From NCBI RefSeq assembly GCF_003060885.1, contig NZ_QAIG01000004.1, positions 34,095 through 98,094 on the forward strand: a stretch of DNA of 64,000 nucleotides, given 5' to 3'. Position numbers and translations under genes: made by a program. A model generated the notes under the pieces. The model searched no databases. It saw only the letters and a list, made by a program, of their open reading frames with translations, and was not told where the DNA came from. Shown in pieces: positions 19,386-28,057 of the stretch; within the stretch, counting starts at the first letter, position 1; each line of letters begins with the position of its first letter. This stretch comes from Pseudomonas sp. HMWF032. Its GTDB lineage: Bacteria > Pseudomonadota > Gammaproteobacteria > Pseudomonadales > Pseudomonadaceae.

Positions 19386-20246
19386 TCAGCGCGGCAACTC
19401 GACGCGTGCGGTCTCGCCTGGCACGCTTGGCCAGTCCTGTGCGGCCCAGCGCTGGCGGGCTTGATCGATCAGCACCGAATCGCTGGCGACAAAGTTCCAG
19501 TTGATCTTCCGGGGGCCAATCGGTGCACCGCCAATCAACACCAGGTGGCTCTCGCTGCAGGCGCTGAGGGTGTAAATCTCGCCTTCAGGCAGCACCAGCA
19601 AGCCACGTAGCGGCAGTTGCTGGTCATCCAGTGTGACCTCGCCGTCGATCAGGTACAGGGCGCGCTCGGCATGCTCATTGGGTATCTGCAGTGCGCTGCC
19701 TGCGGCCAGTTTGATCTCGGCATAGACCGTTGGCGACAGCACCGGCACTGGCGATTGCAGGCAGAAGCCAGTGCCGGCAATCAGGCAGATGTCCACGCCC
19801 ATGCTGGTGCTGCGCGGCAGGCTGTCTGCGGGGTGATGGCTGTAGCGGGGTTCGCCTTGCTCCTCAGCGGTGGGCATGGCCAGCCAGACCTGCAGGCCAT
19901 GCATGTGCGAGCCGCTTTCCCACAGCGGCTGTGGTGTACGCTCGACATGCGCGACGGCACGGCCTGCGGTCATCCAGCTGACTTCGCCGGGGCGGACCAG
20001 TTGATTCGAACCGAGGCTGTCCTTGTGCTGCAGGTGCCCCTCAAACAGGTAGGTGAGGGTGGACAGGCCGATATGCGGGTGCTGGTTGATATTCATGCCG
20101 CTGCCGGCCGGGTAGGTGTTTTCCAGAATATGGTCGAAGAACACGAACGGCCCTACGCTGCGGCACTTGGCCGAAGGCAGGGGGCGCAGGATAGGTTGTC
20201 CGCCGAGGTTTTCCGGACGCGGCTGGATCAGTAGAAAGTCGCTCAC
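19386..20246 (-). CDS. Pirin family protein
   Basis: A 286-residue bicupin. The first cupin carries the metal ligands of pirins: HPHIG after NINQ, and AVAHVE. Bacterial pirins bind iron or other metals, and some have quercetin 2,3-dioxygenase activity or bind other enzymes; the role here is unknown. I chose GTG at 20246, preceded by GAGGG. It overlaps the osmC stop by one base (TAGTG), so the two genes are coupled. The track-length frame to 20315 has no family support. Confidence 0.9.
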   Translation of the reverse strand: MSDFLLIQPRPENLGGQPILRPLPSAKCRSVGPFVFFDHILENTYPAGSGMNINQHPHIGLSTLTYLFEGHLQHKDSLGSNQLVRPGEVSWMTAGRAVAHVERTPQPLWESGSHMHGLQVWLAMPTAEEQGEPRYSHHPADSLPRSTSMGVDICLIAGTGFCLQSPVPVLSPTVYAEIKLAAGSALQIPNEHAERALYLIDGEVTLDDQQLPLRGLLVLPEGEIYTLSACSESHLVLIGGAPIGPRKINWNFVASDSVLIDQARQRWAAQDWPSVPGETARVELPR

Positions 20247-20644
20247 TATGCACCCTCGCTTAGCTGGGTGCTGACCTGAACCTCGCTGCTGGTCATCAGC
20301 TTGTGGATCGGGCATTTATCGGCGACGCGCAGCAGCTGCTGGCGCTGTGAGTCATCCAGCGCGCCGTGCAGCGTCAGTTCGACATCCAGACGGTAGATGC
20401 CTTGGCGCTCCTGGCTGTCATCGCGGTTGAGCTTTACATCGAGGCCTTCCAGCGGTAAGCCGCGCTGCTTGGCATACAGCGCCAGGGTCAGCGCCTTGCA
20501 GGCACCGAGAGCCGCATCGAACAGATCATGCGGCTCGGGCGCTGAGCCTTCGCCGCCCAGTTCCACCGATACGTCACTGTGCAGGGTGTGCGGGCCGATG
20601 TTGATGCGCTGTAGCAGGCCTTTCTCGTTGCTGATGCTGATCAT
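20246..20644 (-). CDS. OsmC family protein
   Basis: A 132-residue OsmC/Ohr-fold protein. The two reactive cysteines are visible in LGACKALT and KCPIHK, as in OsmC peroxide reductases. It is the upstream partner of the pirin gene in a two-gene unit that looks like a redox or metal-stress pair. The exact substrate (organic hydroperoxides is the family norm) is inferred. Confidence 0.88.
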   Translation of the reverse strand: MISISNEKGLLQRINIGPHTLHSDVSVELGGEGSAPEPHDLFDAALGACKALTLALYAKQRGLPLEGLDVKLNRDDSQERQGIYRLDVELTLHGALDDSQRQQLLRVADKCPIHKLMTSSEVQVSTQLSEGA

Positions 20645-20695
20645 AGGAGTTCCATGGGCTTGAGTGAGTGGCCAGCCTAGCTCATGGCGCAGGCC

Positions 20696-22090
20696 TCAGA
20701 CCAGCGCAGAAAGCCGCACATCGGCCCCCAGTACGCGCAGTAATTGGCCACGGGTGTCGAGGATCGGCACCGAGATAGTGAAGCAGAAGTCGTCGGTGGC
20801 CGATGAGCGATAGACCTGGGTGATATGGCTGCGCAGGCTATCGGCCGCGGCGCGGAACCAGGGGCGTTGCTGCCAGTTGCGACCTTTACAGCTGCTGCTG
20901 TCGCTGTGAGGTACATTGGCGGCAAAGATGTTTTCGGATAGCTGTACGCCATTCCTGTCGACCAGATAGAACAGTTCGAACCGTGTATCAAGGTTGAGCG
21001 TGTTACCAAGCAGGCGTTCGGCGCTGGCCACATCTGCACTCAGGCCGGGTTGGCACGCCAGCTGTTCGACACTGGCCTGTACGGCGTGGTGAATTTCCAG
21101 GCGGAAATCACCAAGCCCTGCCAGCAGTCGGTCGCCATCCTCGCGTACCGCCTGGCTATGGTGCAGCACCTGGCCGGCCTTGCCGAGTAATTCACCAGCG
21201 ATTCGGGCGATGTTTTGCACGTCACGGTTGATGGAGCGCACGGCCTGGCCGATTTGTTTGGTGCCGGCTGCAATCTGCCCTACGCGGCTGTCCAGGCGAT
21301 CCATGGCCTGACGGGTGCTGTCCAGGCCAGTGCCCACAGCGTGCATGCCATCACGTCCATCGGCTACAGCCTGGTGCATGTGCTTACCCGCCTCGGTGAG
21401 TTGCTGCATACCGTTGCGAAAGCGCTCGATGATGTCGCCGACCTGAGTGGTGGCGTCGGTGGTATGCCCAGCCAGGCGTCGCACTTCCTCGGCGACCACG
21501 GCAAAGCCACGGCCATGCTCGCCCGCGCGGGCGGCTTCGATGGCCGCATTCAACGCGAGCAGGTTGGTCTGCTGGGAAATACTGGCGATCACCCCAATCA
21601 CCTTGCTGACTTCCTCAAGCCGGCTGGTCAGCTGCTGAATCACCAGCGCCAGTTGCTGTTCGCTCTTGCCGATCACCTCGACCTGCTGCAGCACCGCCTG
21701 GCCGCTTTGCTGGCAACCATGCAGGGTGGCGGTGACCTCTGCGGACAGCAGGGCGACTTCGGCAGCGCCGGGCACCAACTCGGTGTCGAGGGTGGTGGTG
21801 ACCTGTTCGCTGGCGCTGGCGATCAGTTCCGAAGACTGCGCCAGGGTTTGTCCGCTCTGCTGGTTGGCGGCGGCAATACGTGCTAATTGCGGAGCGTGTG
21901 AGGCAATGCCGACGGCTGCGCCGAGGCTGCTGCGGATGCGCTGGTGCAGGCCGGCGCTGAAGTCATTCAGACGCGACATCCAGCGATAGTTATCGCTCAG
22001 GCGACTGGTCAGGTCGTACTGGTTGAGGAGCGCGTCGAGTGCAGTGTCGTCCGCATTCTTGTTGGGCGTCGAACGCAATAGCTGAAGCAT
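20696..22090 (-). CDS. Soluble chemoreceptor with C-terminal Cache-like domain
   Basis: A 464-residue chemotaxis transducer without any transmembrane segment or HAMP domain. The signalling domain occupies about residues 60-330, with hairpin tip [19 protein letters not shown]. The C-terminal 115 residues read RFELFYLVDRNGVQLSEN, then WQQRPWFRAAADS, TQVYRSS and CFTISVPILDTRG, the pattern of a Cache/PDC sensor, here placed after the signalling domain and inside the cell. It starts at ATG 22090 after AAAGGAA. A near-perfect sigma54 promoter lies 33 bases upstream. The ligand is unknown. Confidence 0.85.
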   Translation of the reverse strand: MLQLLRSTPNKNADDTALDALLNQYDLTSRLSDNYRWMSRLNDFSAGLHQRIRSSLGAAVGIASHAPQLARIAAANQQSGQTLAQSSELIASASEQVTTTLDTELVPGAAEVALLSAEVTATLHGCQQSGQAVLQQVEVIGKSEQQLALVIQQLTSRLEEVSKVIGVIASISQQTNLLALNAAIEAARAGEHGRGFAVVAEEVRRLAGHTTDATTQVGDIIERFRNGMQQLTEAGKHMHQAVADGRDGMHAVGTGLDSTRQAMDRLDSRVGQIAAGTKQIGQAVRSINRDVQNIARIAGELLGKAGQVLHHSQAVREDGDRLLAGLGDFRLEIHHAVQASVEQLACQPGLSADVASAERLLGNTLNLDTRFELFYLVDRNGVQLSENIFAANVPHSDSSSCKGRNWQQRPWFRAAADSLRSHITQVYRSSATDDFCFTISVPILDTRGQLLRVLGADVRLSALV

Positions 22091-22122
22091 GGCGAATTCC
22101 TTTAGAGGGTTGGCAGTAGCAC

Positions 22123-22138
22123 TGCAAGCCAAGTGCCA
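22123..22138 (-). promoter_or_regulatory. Sigma54 (RpoN) promoter
   Basis: On the minus strand the sequence is TGGCACTTGGCTTGCA, an exact match to the -24/-12 consensus TGGCAC-N5-TTGCW. Its GC element lies 33 bases before the ATG of the soluble chemoreceptor, giving a leader of about 20 bases with the ribosome site inside it. Confidence 0.8.
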
Positions 22139-22290
22139 TCACTGAGTGGGCGTCATGCTGCTGTCGCTGGAAAACAGGCGGTTTTATTGCCCTGCACTGG
22201 TGCGTCGGGTCGCGATCTGAGCCCTGCTGGTGCTGTTTGCCCACTTTTAGGCCGCGACGCTCGCAATCGTGGCTCTGTGCACGTTGATAA

Positions 22291-22319
22291 CTGTCATGGT
22301 CTTGTCATACGGGTGTCAT
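22291..22319 (+). promoter_or_regulatory. Pho box (PhoB binding site), three half-sites
   Basis: CTGTCAT, TTGTCAT and GTGTCAT are spaced exactly 11 bases apart (start to start) with 4-base gaps, as in tandem PhoB sites (CTGTCAT-N4-CTGTCAT). The box ends 31 bases before the DUF3859 start codon, the right place to replace a -35 element. Confidence 0.7.
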
Positions 22320-22350
22320 AGGCTCGCGCCATCTAAACAAGGAGCGCGAC

Positions 22351-22815
22351 ATGCAATTCATCCGTTTCAGTGCCCTAGCGGCAGGTGTCTTGATCAGTGG
22401 CCTGGTGCAGGCCGAAGTGCGGGTTGAGGGCCCGGTCGAATACGGTGTTTTTGTCAGTGACTATCAGGATTATCAGGCTGGCGAGCGGGTCCTTACCCGC
22501 AGCAATCAGCCAATCGAAGTTGGCGATGCGATCCCTGCCAAACTCGGCACTAAATTTGGTGTGCGCTACAACCTGGTGGGCAAGACTGCTTCAGAGGCGC
22601 CGCTGACTCTGCTGTATCTCACCCCGGGTGTGGTCACTCCAGATGGCAAGCGCCATGACAAGTTTGTTGTTACGCAGAAGCTGGTGGTCGGTGCCCCTGA
22701 TGATGTCATGGCATTCGAGTTCACCGAGCCGCATGAAGTCGTTGCCGGCGAGTGGCACTTCATGGTGTTTCAGGATGACCGCAAGCTGCTGGAGCAGCGC
22801 TTCACCGTACGCTGA
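22351..22815 (+). CDS. DUF3859 family exported protein
   Basis: A 154-residue protein with a signal peptide ending near residue 21 (GLVQA). The mature part is a single beta-rich domain (VEYGVFVSDYQDYQAG, GEWHFMVFQDDRKLLEQRF) matching DUF3859. Function unknown; periplasmic or secreted. AAGGAG precedes the ATG. The upstream triple PhoB-type repeat suggests induction in phosphate starvation, which would be the first clue to its role. Confidence 0.85.
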   Translation: MQFIRFSALAAGVLISGLVQAEVRVEGPVEYGVFVSDYQDYQAGERVLTRSNQPIEVGDAIPAKLGTKFGVRYNLVGKTASEAPLTLLYLTPGVVTPDGKRHDKFVVTQKLVVGAPDDVMAFEFTEPHEVVAGEWHFMVFQDDRKLLEQRFTVR

Positions 22816-22836
22816 TGCCTTTAATTAGGCGCTTAG

Positions 22837-22864
22837 AACCCGAGCCTGGCTCGGGTTTTTTTTT
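22837..22864 (+). terminator. Terminator after DUF3859 gene
   Basis: AACCCGAGC and GCTCGGGTT form a 9-bp stem with a CTG loop, followed by a long T run. Confidence 0.92.
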
Positions 22865-22998
22865 GACTGTTCGAGCACATGCACAGTCGGACGATAGTTA
22901 AGGGCAGTCTGCTATACAGATAAAGAGTATTTGAGTGATAGCTGACTGATGTCGCTGTGATATCAGTTGTGGTGTGAGGCAATACGAGGGTTGTGGAG

Positions 22999-24624
22999 AT
23001 GAGTCTTCGAACGATAAATATTGCACCTAGGGCCGCATCGGGTTTCGGCATGGTGGCATTGTTGGTGATGCTGGTCGGCAGTTTCTCGCTGATGCAGATG
23101 TCCGAGATGAACAAGCAATCTGAAGAGGTGAATGAAAACTGGCTACCCAGCGTGCTGAATCTGGGTGAAATGAGTCAGGATATCCTGCATCTGCGCGCCA
23201 TGACCCTACGCTTGATGCTCAACAGTGATGAAAGTGTTCGGCAGCAGAACATTGCCCGGGTTGAGGCGTTCAAGAAGGAGCTGGAACAGGCGCAGAACCG
23301 ATACGAGAAGCTGATTTCCAGCCCAGCAGAAAGGGCAGGTTATGAACGTTTTGAACAAGCTGAAATCAGCTACCTGCAAGAGCAAATAAAGATTGTCGAA
23401 GCCGTTCGGCAAAATGACCTGGATGCAGCCTTGGCAGTCGCCAATGGTCCGCTCAATGGCCATGCCGACAAAATGACAAAAGCCCTAAGCGAGCTGGCTG
23501 AAATGAACCGGCTTGGCGCGACGTCGGCTGCCGATAAAGCTGATGCGGTCTTTGCCAGTGCCCGGACATGGGTGATCATAATGATGCTGGTAGCACTTGG
23601 GTTGACTGTTGTGTTGGCCCTGCTGTTGACCCGCAGTATTGTTCGCCCGCTTGCTGAGGCTGTCAGGGTGGCGGAGGTTGTCGCTGGCGGCAACCTGACC
23701 CAGGCCATTGAGGTCGAGGGGACGGATGAACCGGCCCGGCTGCTGGGATCGTTAAAAAGCATGCAGCAGAGTCTGCGCAGCACCATTCAGAACATTTCGG
23801 ATTCTTCAACCCAACTGGCTTCCGCCTCAGAAGAACTGAGCGCGGTTACAGAAGACTCGACCCGTGGTCTGCACCTGCAGAACAATGAGATCGAACAAGC
23901 GGCCACAGCTGTCAATCAAATGACCAGCGCAGTGGAAGAAGTTGCACGCAACGCCGTCACGACATCCGAAGCTTCAAGCGAGTCTAATCGCACGGCGCAG
24001 CTTGGCCGTGAGCAAGTGCGTGAGACGGTGGATTCGATCAGCCACCTGGCCGACGATGTAACGAATACTGCTTCCGAGGTCGAACAGCTGGCCGGGCAGG
24101 TGCGTGATATCAGCAAGGTTCTCGATGTCATCCGTTCGATTGCCGAGCAGACCAACCTGCTGGCGCTTAACGCTGCAATTGAGGCCGCTCGAGCTGGCGA
24201 TGCCGGACGCGGCTTTGCCGTTGTGGCGGATGAGGTGCGCGCATTGGCACATCGCACCCAGCAGTCGACCCGTGAAATCGAGCAGATGATCAGTGGCATT
24301 CAGCAAGGCACCGACAAAGCGGTCAATGCCATGCAGCACAGCAATAGCCGCGCCCGCTCGACGCTGGAGGTGGCCAAAGCTGCCGGTTTGGCGCTGGATG
24401 AAATTGCAGCGGCCATTTCGCAGATCAATGAGCGCAACCTGGTGATTGCCAGCGCCTCGGAAGAACAGGCACAGGTCGCTCGTGAGGTGGACCGCAACTT
24501 GGTTAATATCCGTGACCTGTCGTTGCAATCATCGGCGGGGGCTAATCAAACCAGTTCTGCCAGTCAGGAGCTGTCACGCCTGGCAGTGGATTTGAATGCG
24601 CTGGTGGCCCGCTTCACTATTTGA
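22999..24624 (+). CDS. Methyl-accepting chemotaxis protein, four-helix-bundle type
   Basis: A 541-residue receptor. TM1 lies at about residues 14-34, a periplasmic domain of about 150 residues of Tar-like 4HB type follows, and TM2 lies at about 190-212. HAMP and a signalling domain with [19 protein letters not shown] complete it. The N-terminus [12 protein letters not shown] is common among Pseudomonas receptors. I chose ATG at 22999; GTG at 22993 is possible. The ligand cannot be read. A C-terminal CheR-tethering pentapeptide is absent. Confidence 0.9.
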   Translation: MSLRTINIAPRAASGFGMVALLVMLVGSFSLMQMSEMNKQSEEVNENWLPSVLNLGEMSQDILHLRAMTLRLMLNSDESVRQQNIARVEAFKKELEQAQNRYEKLISSPAERAGYERFEQAEISYLQEQIKIVEAVRQNDLDAALAVANGPLNGHADKMTKALSELAEMNRLGATSAADKADAVFASARTWVIIMMLVALGLTVVLALLLTRSIVRPLAEAVRVAEVVAGGNLTQAIEVEGTDEPARLLGSLKSMQQSLRSTIQNISDSSTQLASASEELSAVTEDSTRGLHLQNNEIEQAATAVNQMTSAVEEVARNAVTTSEASSESNRTAQLGREQVRETVDSISHLADDVTNTASEVEQLAGQVRDISKVLDVIRSIAEQTNLLALNAAIEAARAGDAGRGFAVVADEVRALAHRTQQSTREIEQMISGIQQGTDKAVNAMQHSNSRARSTLEVAKAAGLALDEIAAAISQINERNLVIASASEEQAQVAREVDRNLVNIRDLSLQSSAGANQTSSASQELSRLAVDLNALVARFTI

Positions 24625-24642
24625 AGCTTAGCCTTAGCCATA

Positions 24643-24668
24643 AACAAGGGACCGGCAGGTCCCTTGTT
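24643..24668. terminator. Bidirectional hairpin between convergent genes
   Basis: AACAAGGGACC and GGTCCCTTGTT are perfect complements around GGCA. It lies between the receptor gene and the convergent SDR gene. Confidence 0.7.
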
Positions 24669-24687
24669 AAAGCTGTAAAACAGTGGC

Positions 24688-25455
24688 TTAGGAGAGAAAG
24701 CCACCATCCACATTTAGCGCTACGCCAGTGGTGTAGCTGGAGGCATCGCTGGCCAGGTACAGCACGGTGCCGGCCATTTCACTCGGATCAGCGACGCGCT
24801 TGAGCGGGATGCGCTGCAAGGCGACTTTGAGGATGGCATCGTTTTTGGTCAGTGCTGAGGCGAACTTGGTGTCGGTCAGGCCCGGCAGCAGGGCGTTGCA
24901 GCGAATGCCGAATTGCGCGCACTCCTTGGCAAACACCTTGGTCATGCTGATCACAGCGGCTTTGGTCACCGAGTAAATGCCCTGGTACTCGCCGGGGCTG
25001 ACGCCGTTGATCGAGGCCACGTTGATGATCGAACCACCGCCGTTGGCTTTCATCAGCTTGCCGCCTTCGATGGACATGAAGTAGTAGCCACGGATGTTTA
25101 CGTCAACGGTCTTTTGGAACGCGCCCAGATCGGTGTCGAGGACGTTGCAGAACTGTGGGTTGGTGGCGGCATTGTTAACCAGAATATCAAGGCGGCCGAA
25201 TTGTTCCTTGATGTGCGCAAAGACGTTGCTGATCTGCTCCATTTCACCAATGTGGCAAGCCATCGCAGTGGCCTTGCCGCCATCAGCAATGATGGCATCC
25301 GCGACTTTTTGGCAGTCGTCGATCTTGCGGCTCGACACGATGACGTGCGCACCTTGTTGGGCCAGCAGTTTGGCGATGGCTTCGCCGATGCCACGGCTGG
25401 CACCGGAAACGAAAGCGATCTTGCCGTCGAGGTCGAACAGATGGGTCTTGGACAT
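24688..25455 (-). CDS. Short-chain dehydrogenase/reductase
   Basis: A 255-residue classical SDR. The cofactor motif GASRGIGEA is near residue 20, with NNAATNP and catalytic Ser-Tyr-Lys in NVASINGVSPGEYQGIYSVTKAA. The substrate is unknown. It is 37 bases downstream of a phosphotransferase gene in the same direction; such pairs occur near acyl-CoA dehydrogenase genes in pseudomonads, suggesting a hydroxyacyl or alcohol substrate. This is inference from context. Confidence 0.87.
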   Translation of the reverse strand: MSKTHLFDLDGKIAFVSGASRGIGEAIAKLLAQQGAHVIVSSRKIDDCQKVADAIIADGGKATAMACHIGEMEQISNVFAHIKEQFGRLDILVNNAATNPQFCNVLDTDLGAFQKTVDVNIRGYYFMSIEGGKLMKANGGGSIINVASINGVSPGEYQGIYSVTKAAVISMTKVFAKECAQFGIRCNALLPGLTDTKFASALTKNDAILKVALQRIPLKRVADPSEMAGTVLYLASDASSYTTGVALNVDGGFLS

Positions 25456-25492
25456 GGTTTTTTCCTTTCTTATGAGAGGCCTGTTCGGCCGT

Positions 25493-26560
25493 TTACAACT
25501 GCGACTTATTGATGACCTGCAGGCTCATCTGTTCCAGTAGCTTGTTCATATGAATGAACTGTGCGAAGCGCTTGTCCTGGGTCTGGCCGTGGAAATAGCG
25601 GTAGTAGATCTGCTGCACGATACCGGCCAGGCGGAATAGGCCGTAGGTGTAATAGAAGTCGATGCTCTTGATTTCGATGCCGGCGCGCTCAGCGTAATAA
25701 TCGGCAAACTGCTGGCGCGTGAGCATGCCGGGTGCGTTGCTTGGCTGACGGCGCATCATTTGTACGGGGGCAGGGTCGGCGGCCTCGATCCAGTAGGCGA
25801 GGGTGTTGCCCAGGTCCATCAGTGGATCGCCGATAGTGGTCAGTTCCCAGTCCAGCACACCGATGATCTGACTTGGGTTCTGTGGACTGAGAATCACGTT
25901 ATCGAAGCGGTAGTCGTTATGCACGATGCCTGGCTTGTGGTGGTCGGCCGGCATCTTGTCGCGCAACCACGCTTTGACTGGCTCCCACAGGGGCGCATCG
26001 GGGGTGAGCGCTTTTTCGTAACGATCACTCCAGCCGCTGATCTGGCGCTGCACATAGCCTTCAGGCTTACCCAGGTCACCCAGGCCGCAGGCTTGGTAAT
26101 CAACATTGTGCAGCTCGACCATCTTGTCGATAAAGCTCTTGCACAGCGTGCGGGTTTGCTCGGCGCTGAAGTTCAGCTCAGCCGGCATGTCGGACCGCAG
26201 GATAATGCCGTTAACCCGCTCCATCACATAGAACTCAGCGCCAATCACCGATTCATCGGTGCAATGCACATAAGCTTTGGGGCAATAAGGGAAGCCGGCA
26301 TTGAGCTGGTTGAGGATGCGGTATTCGCGGCCCATGTCGTGGGCCGATTTGGCTTTTTGACCAAACGGGGGGCGGCGCAGCACAAACTCTTTGCCGGGGT
26401 ATTCAAGCAGGTAGGTGAGGTTGGACGCCCCGCCGGGGAACTGGCTGATGCGCGGCTCACCTGTCAGGCCAGGGATATGCGCCTTGAGGTACTGGTCGAT
26501 GACCGTGGCGTCGAGTTCCTCGCCTTCACGGATGCGGGTTGACTGGTCAGTAAGCGCCAT
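25493..26560 (-). CDS. Phosphotransferase family protein (APH / ACAD10-like kinase domain)
   Basis: A 355-residue aminoglycoside-phosphotransferase-fold protein. The catalytic loop IVHNDYRFDNVIL and metal-binding VLDWELTTIGDPLMDLG are intact, and the N-lobe has GGASNLTYLL. Proteins of this branch resemble the kinase domain of ACAD10/11, which phosphorylates 4-hydroxyacyl-CoA during 4-hydroxy-acid breakdown. It is the first gene of a two-gene unit with the SDR. Antibiotic resistance is not implied by this family. Confidence 0.87.
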   Translation of the reverse strand: MALTDQSTRIREGEELDATVIDQYLKAHIPGLTGEPRISQFPGGASNLTYLLEYPGKEFVLRRPPFGQKAKSAHDMGREYRILNQLNAGFPYCPKAYVHCTDESVIGAEFYVMERVNGIILRSDMPAELNFSAEQTRTLCKSFIDKMVELHNVDYQACGLGDLGKPEGYVQRQISGWSDRYEKALTPDAPLWEPVKAWLRDKMPADHHKPGIVHNDYRFDNVILSPQNPSQIIGVLDWELTTIGDPLMDLGNTLAYWIEAADPAPVQMMRRQPSNAPGMLTRQQFADYYAERAGIEIKSIDFYYTYGLFRLAGIVQQIYYRYFHGQTQDKRFAQFIHMNKLLEQMSLQVINKSQL

Positions 26561-26714
26561 GTTTATCCCTTCTGCTTATGATAGGTGCCTGAGACTATTG
26601 GTTAATCTAATGCTGCTGCAGGTTGTGAACAAGCATTGCCCGCCTTAATAGGCCAGCGTGTTGCCGCTCAATCAAGCGGCCTGATTGACCTGTTTATAAA
26701 GGCCGCAGGCATAA

Positions 26715-26743
26715 AAAAACCGAAGTCAGGGACTTCGGTTTTT
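26715..26743 (-). terminator. Terminator after the SCP2 gene
   Basis: AAAAACCGAAGTC and GACTTCGGTTTTT form a perfect 13-bp stem with an AGG loop. It follows the minus-strand SCP2 gene by 25 bases and has a T run in that direction. Confidence 0.88.
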
Positions 26744-26768
26744 CGAGTAGCAATAACGCCAGCTTGGC

Positions 26769-27080
26769 TTAAACCGGGAACAGTTCGCCCAGTTTCATGG
26801 CCAACATCATGTCGCCTTCGGCGCGCAGTTTGCCGGACATGAAGGCTTGCATACCGTCGGTTTCACCGCTGGTGATGCCTTTCAGGGTTTCGGTGTCCAT
26901 GATCAGGGTCACGTTGGCGTTGGCGTTGTCGCCTTGCTCAACGGCGCAGGTGCCGTCTTTAACGATCAGCGCGTAGTTCTCGCCGTCTTCGATGTTGAAC
27001 TGGAATACCAGATCAAGGCCTGCAGCAGCGCTGGCGTTGAACTTGGAGTGCATGGTTTGGACGATGTCTGCAACGCTCAT
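26769..27080 (-). CDS. SCP2 sterol-binding domain protein
   Basis: A 103-residue single-domain SCP2 protein; the fold makes a lipid-binding tunnel. Segments DLVFQFNIEDGENYALIVKD and LMDTETLKGITSGETDGMQA are typical. Bacterial members probably carry fatty acyl or other lipids. ATG at 27080 follows AAGGAAAA. It lies among the lipid-flavoured SDR and kinase genes but has its own terminator. Confidence 0.87.
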   Translation of the reverse strand: MSVADIVQTMHSKFNASAAAGLDLVFQFNIEDGENYALIVKDGTCAVEQGDNANANVTLIMDTETLKGITSGETDGMQAFMSGKLRAEGDMMLAMKLGELFPV

Positions 27081-27135
27081 GATGTTTTCCTTTTTCTTGG
27101 GGGTTACTAGCACCTTGGGGTGCAGTGGGCCGGAC

Positions 27136-27846
27136 TCAGCGGTACGTGATGAGTTCCGGCGCCTTCAACAGCTGCAAATGCACATGGCTGTTGAAGGAAG
27201 CCAGGCTCACTTGCGTGCCGCGAAACTTCAGGCAGCTCAGTGAGGTGTTAACAATTTGCCAGTTCAGCTCAAAAGCCTGAGCGGGCGCAATACCAGTAAT
27301 CAGGTGCAGCAGGGCGGTAATCGTACCGCCCGATGTGAATACAGCGATGTTCTGTTTGCTGTCAGCCTGCTGTAGCAGACGTTCCAGGCCGCCTTGTACT
27401 TGTGCGACAAATTCCTGCCAGCTCTGTAGGCCAGGCTTGCTATGCTCGCCACTGACCCAGCGAGCGATCAGCTTGGCGAACAGCCGTTGGAACTCTCCGC
27501 GATTTTGTGCGGCATTGCGCAGCGTGTGCAGTGCCTCCGGTTCTTCAGGAAGCAGATCAGGGAGCAGGGCACGGATCACGGCATCAGCGTCGAATTCATT
27601 GAATGCGGCATCAATATCCAGTGTGGTATCTGCTAGATCGGCATCTTTGAGTTGCTTGAGCGCGCTGCTGGCGGTGTGTTGCTGTCGGCGTAGAGCACCG
27701 CTGACACTGCGATCTATGCGCGTGCCAAGTTGCGCGAGGTGCTCGCCCAGCACTTCGGCCTGGCGAATTCCGATGGGCGAAAGCACATCGTAATCGTCGG
27801 CGCCGAATGAGGCTTGGCCATGTCGAATCAGGTAGATGCTGCCCAC
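27136..27846 (-). CDS. Histidine phosphatase family protein
   Basis: A 236-residue member of the phosphoglycerate-mutase-like superfamily. The catalytic RHG motif is in GSIYLIRHGQASFG at the N-terminus, and the second His region is VFTSGGTITALLH. I start it at GTG 27846 so that the RHG strand is N-terminal; the frame stays open to 28008 but that region is not family-like. In the second motif Ser-Gly replaces the usual Ser-His-Gly-Gly His, so activity could be reduced; this should be checked in alignment. Confidence 0.8.
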   Translation of the reverse strand: MGSIYLIRHGQASFGADDYDVLSPIGIRQAEVLGEHLAQLGTRIDRSVSGALRRQQHTASSALKQLKDADLADTTLDIDAAFNEFDADAVIRALLPDLLPEEPEALHTLRNAAQNRGEFQRLFAKLIARWVSGEHSKPGLQSWQEFVAQVQGGLERLLQQADSKQNIAVFTSGGTITALLHLITGIAPAQAFELNWQIVNTSLSCLKFRGTQVSLASFNSHVHLQLLKAPELITYR

Positions 27847-28057
27847 GTCCGCTCGATTCCGGTACGTTGAAAGTTTCGCGAGGGTATGAGGAAGCTCAGG
27901 AGCTGTCAACGTAAAAACATACGCTTGTTTGAATTGCATTGATGGGCTGAATAACCAGGCCTTGGGTTGCTGGTCGATACTCAGTGGCCTAGGTATGCTT
28001 GCGGACAATCAGCGTTCGGGATAAATGGGCGTTGCCACTTGATTGAGAGGGAAATAC

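Noticed and set aside
22894..22925. FliA promoter before the second membrane chemoreceptor
   Set aside because: A GATAA core follows a TAA-type box, but the spacing is 13-14 bases and the box is degenerate; too weak to call.
25493..26560. Aminoglycoside resistance gene
   Set aside because: The APH fold is shared, but the sequence follows the ACAD10-like branch next to an SDR and SCP2 gene, pointing to acyl metabolism.
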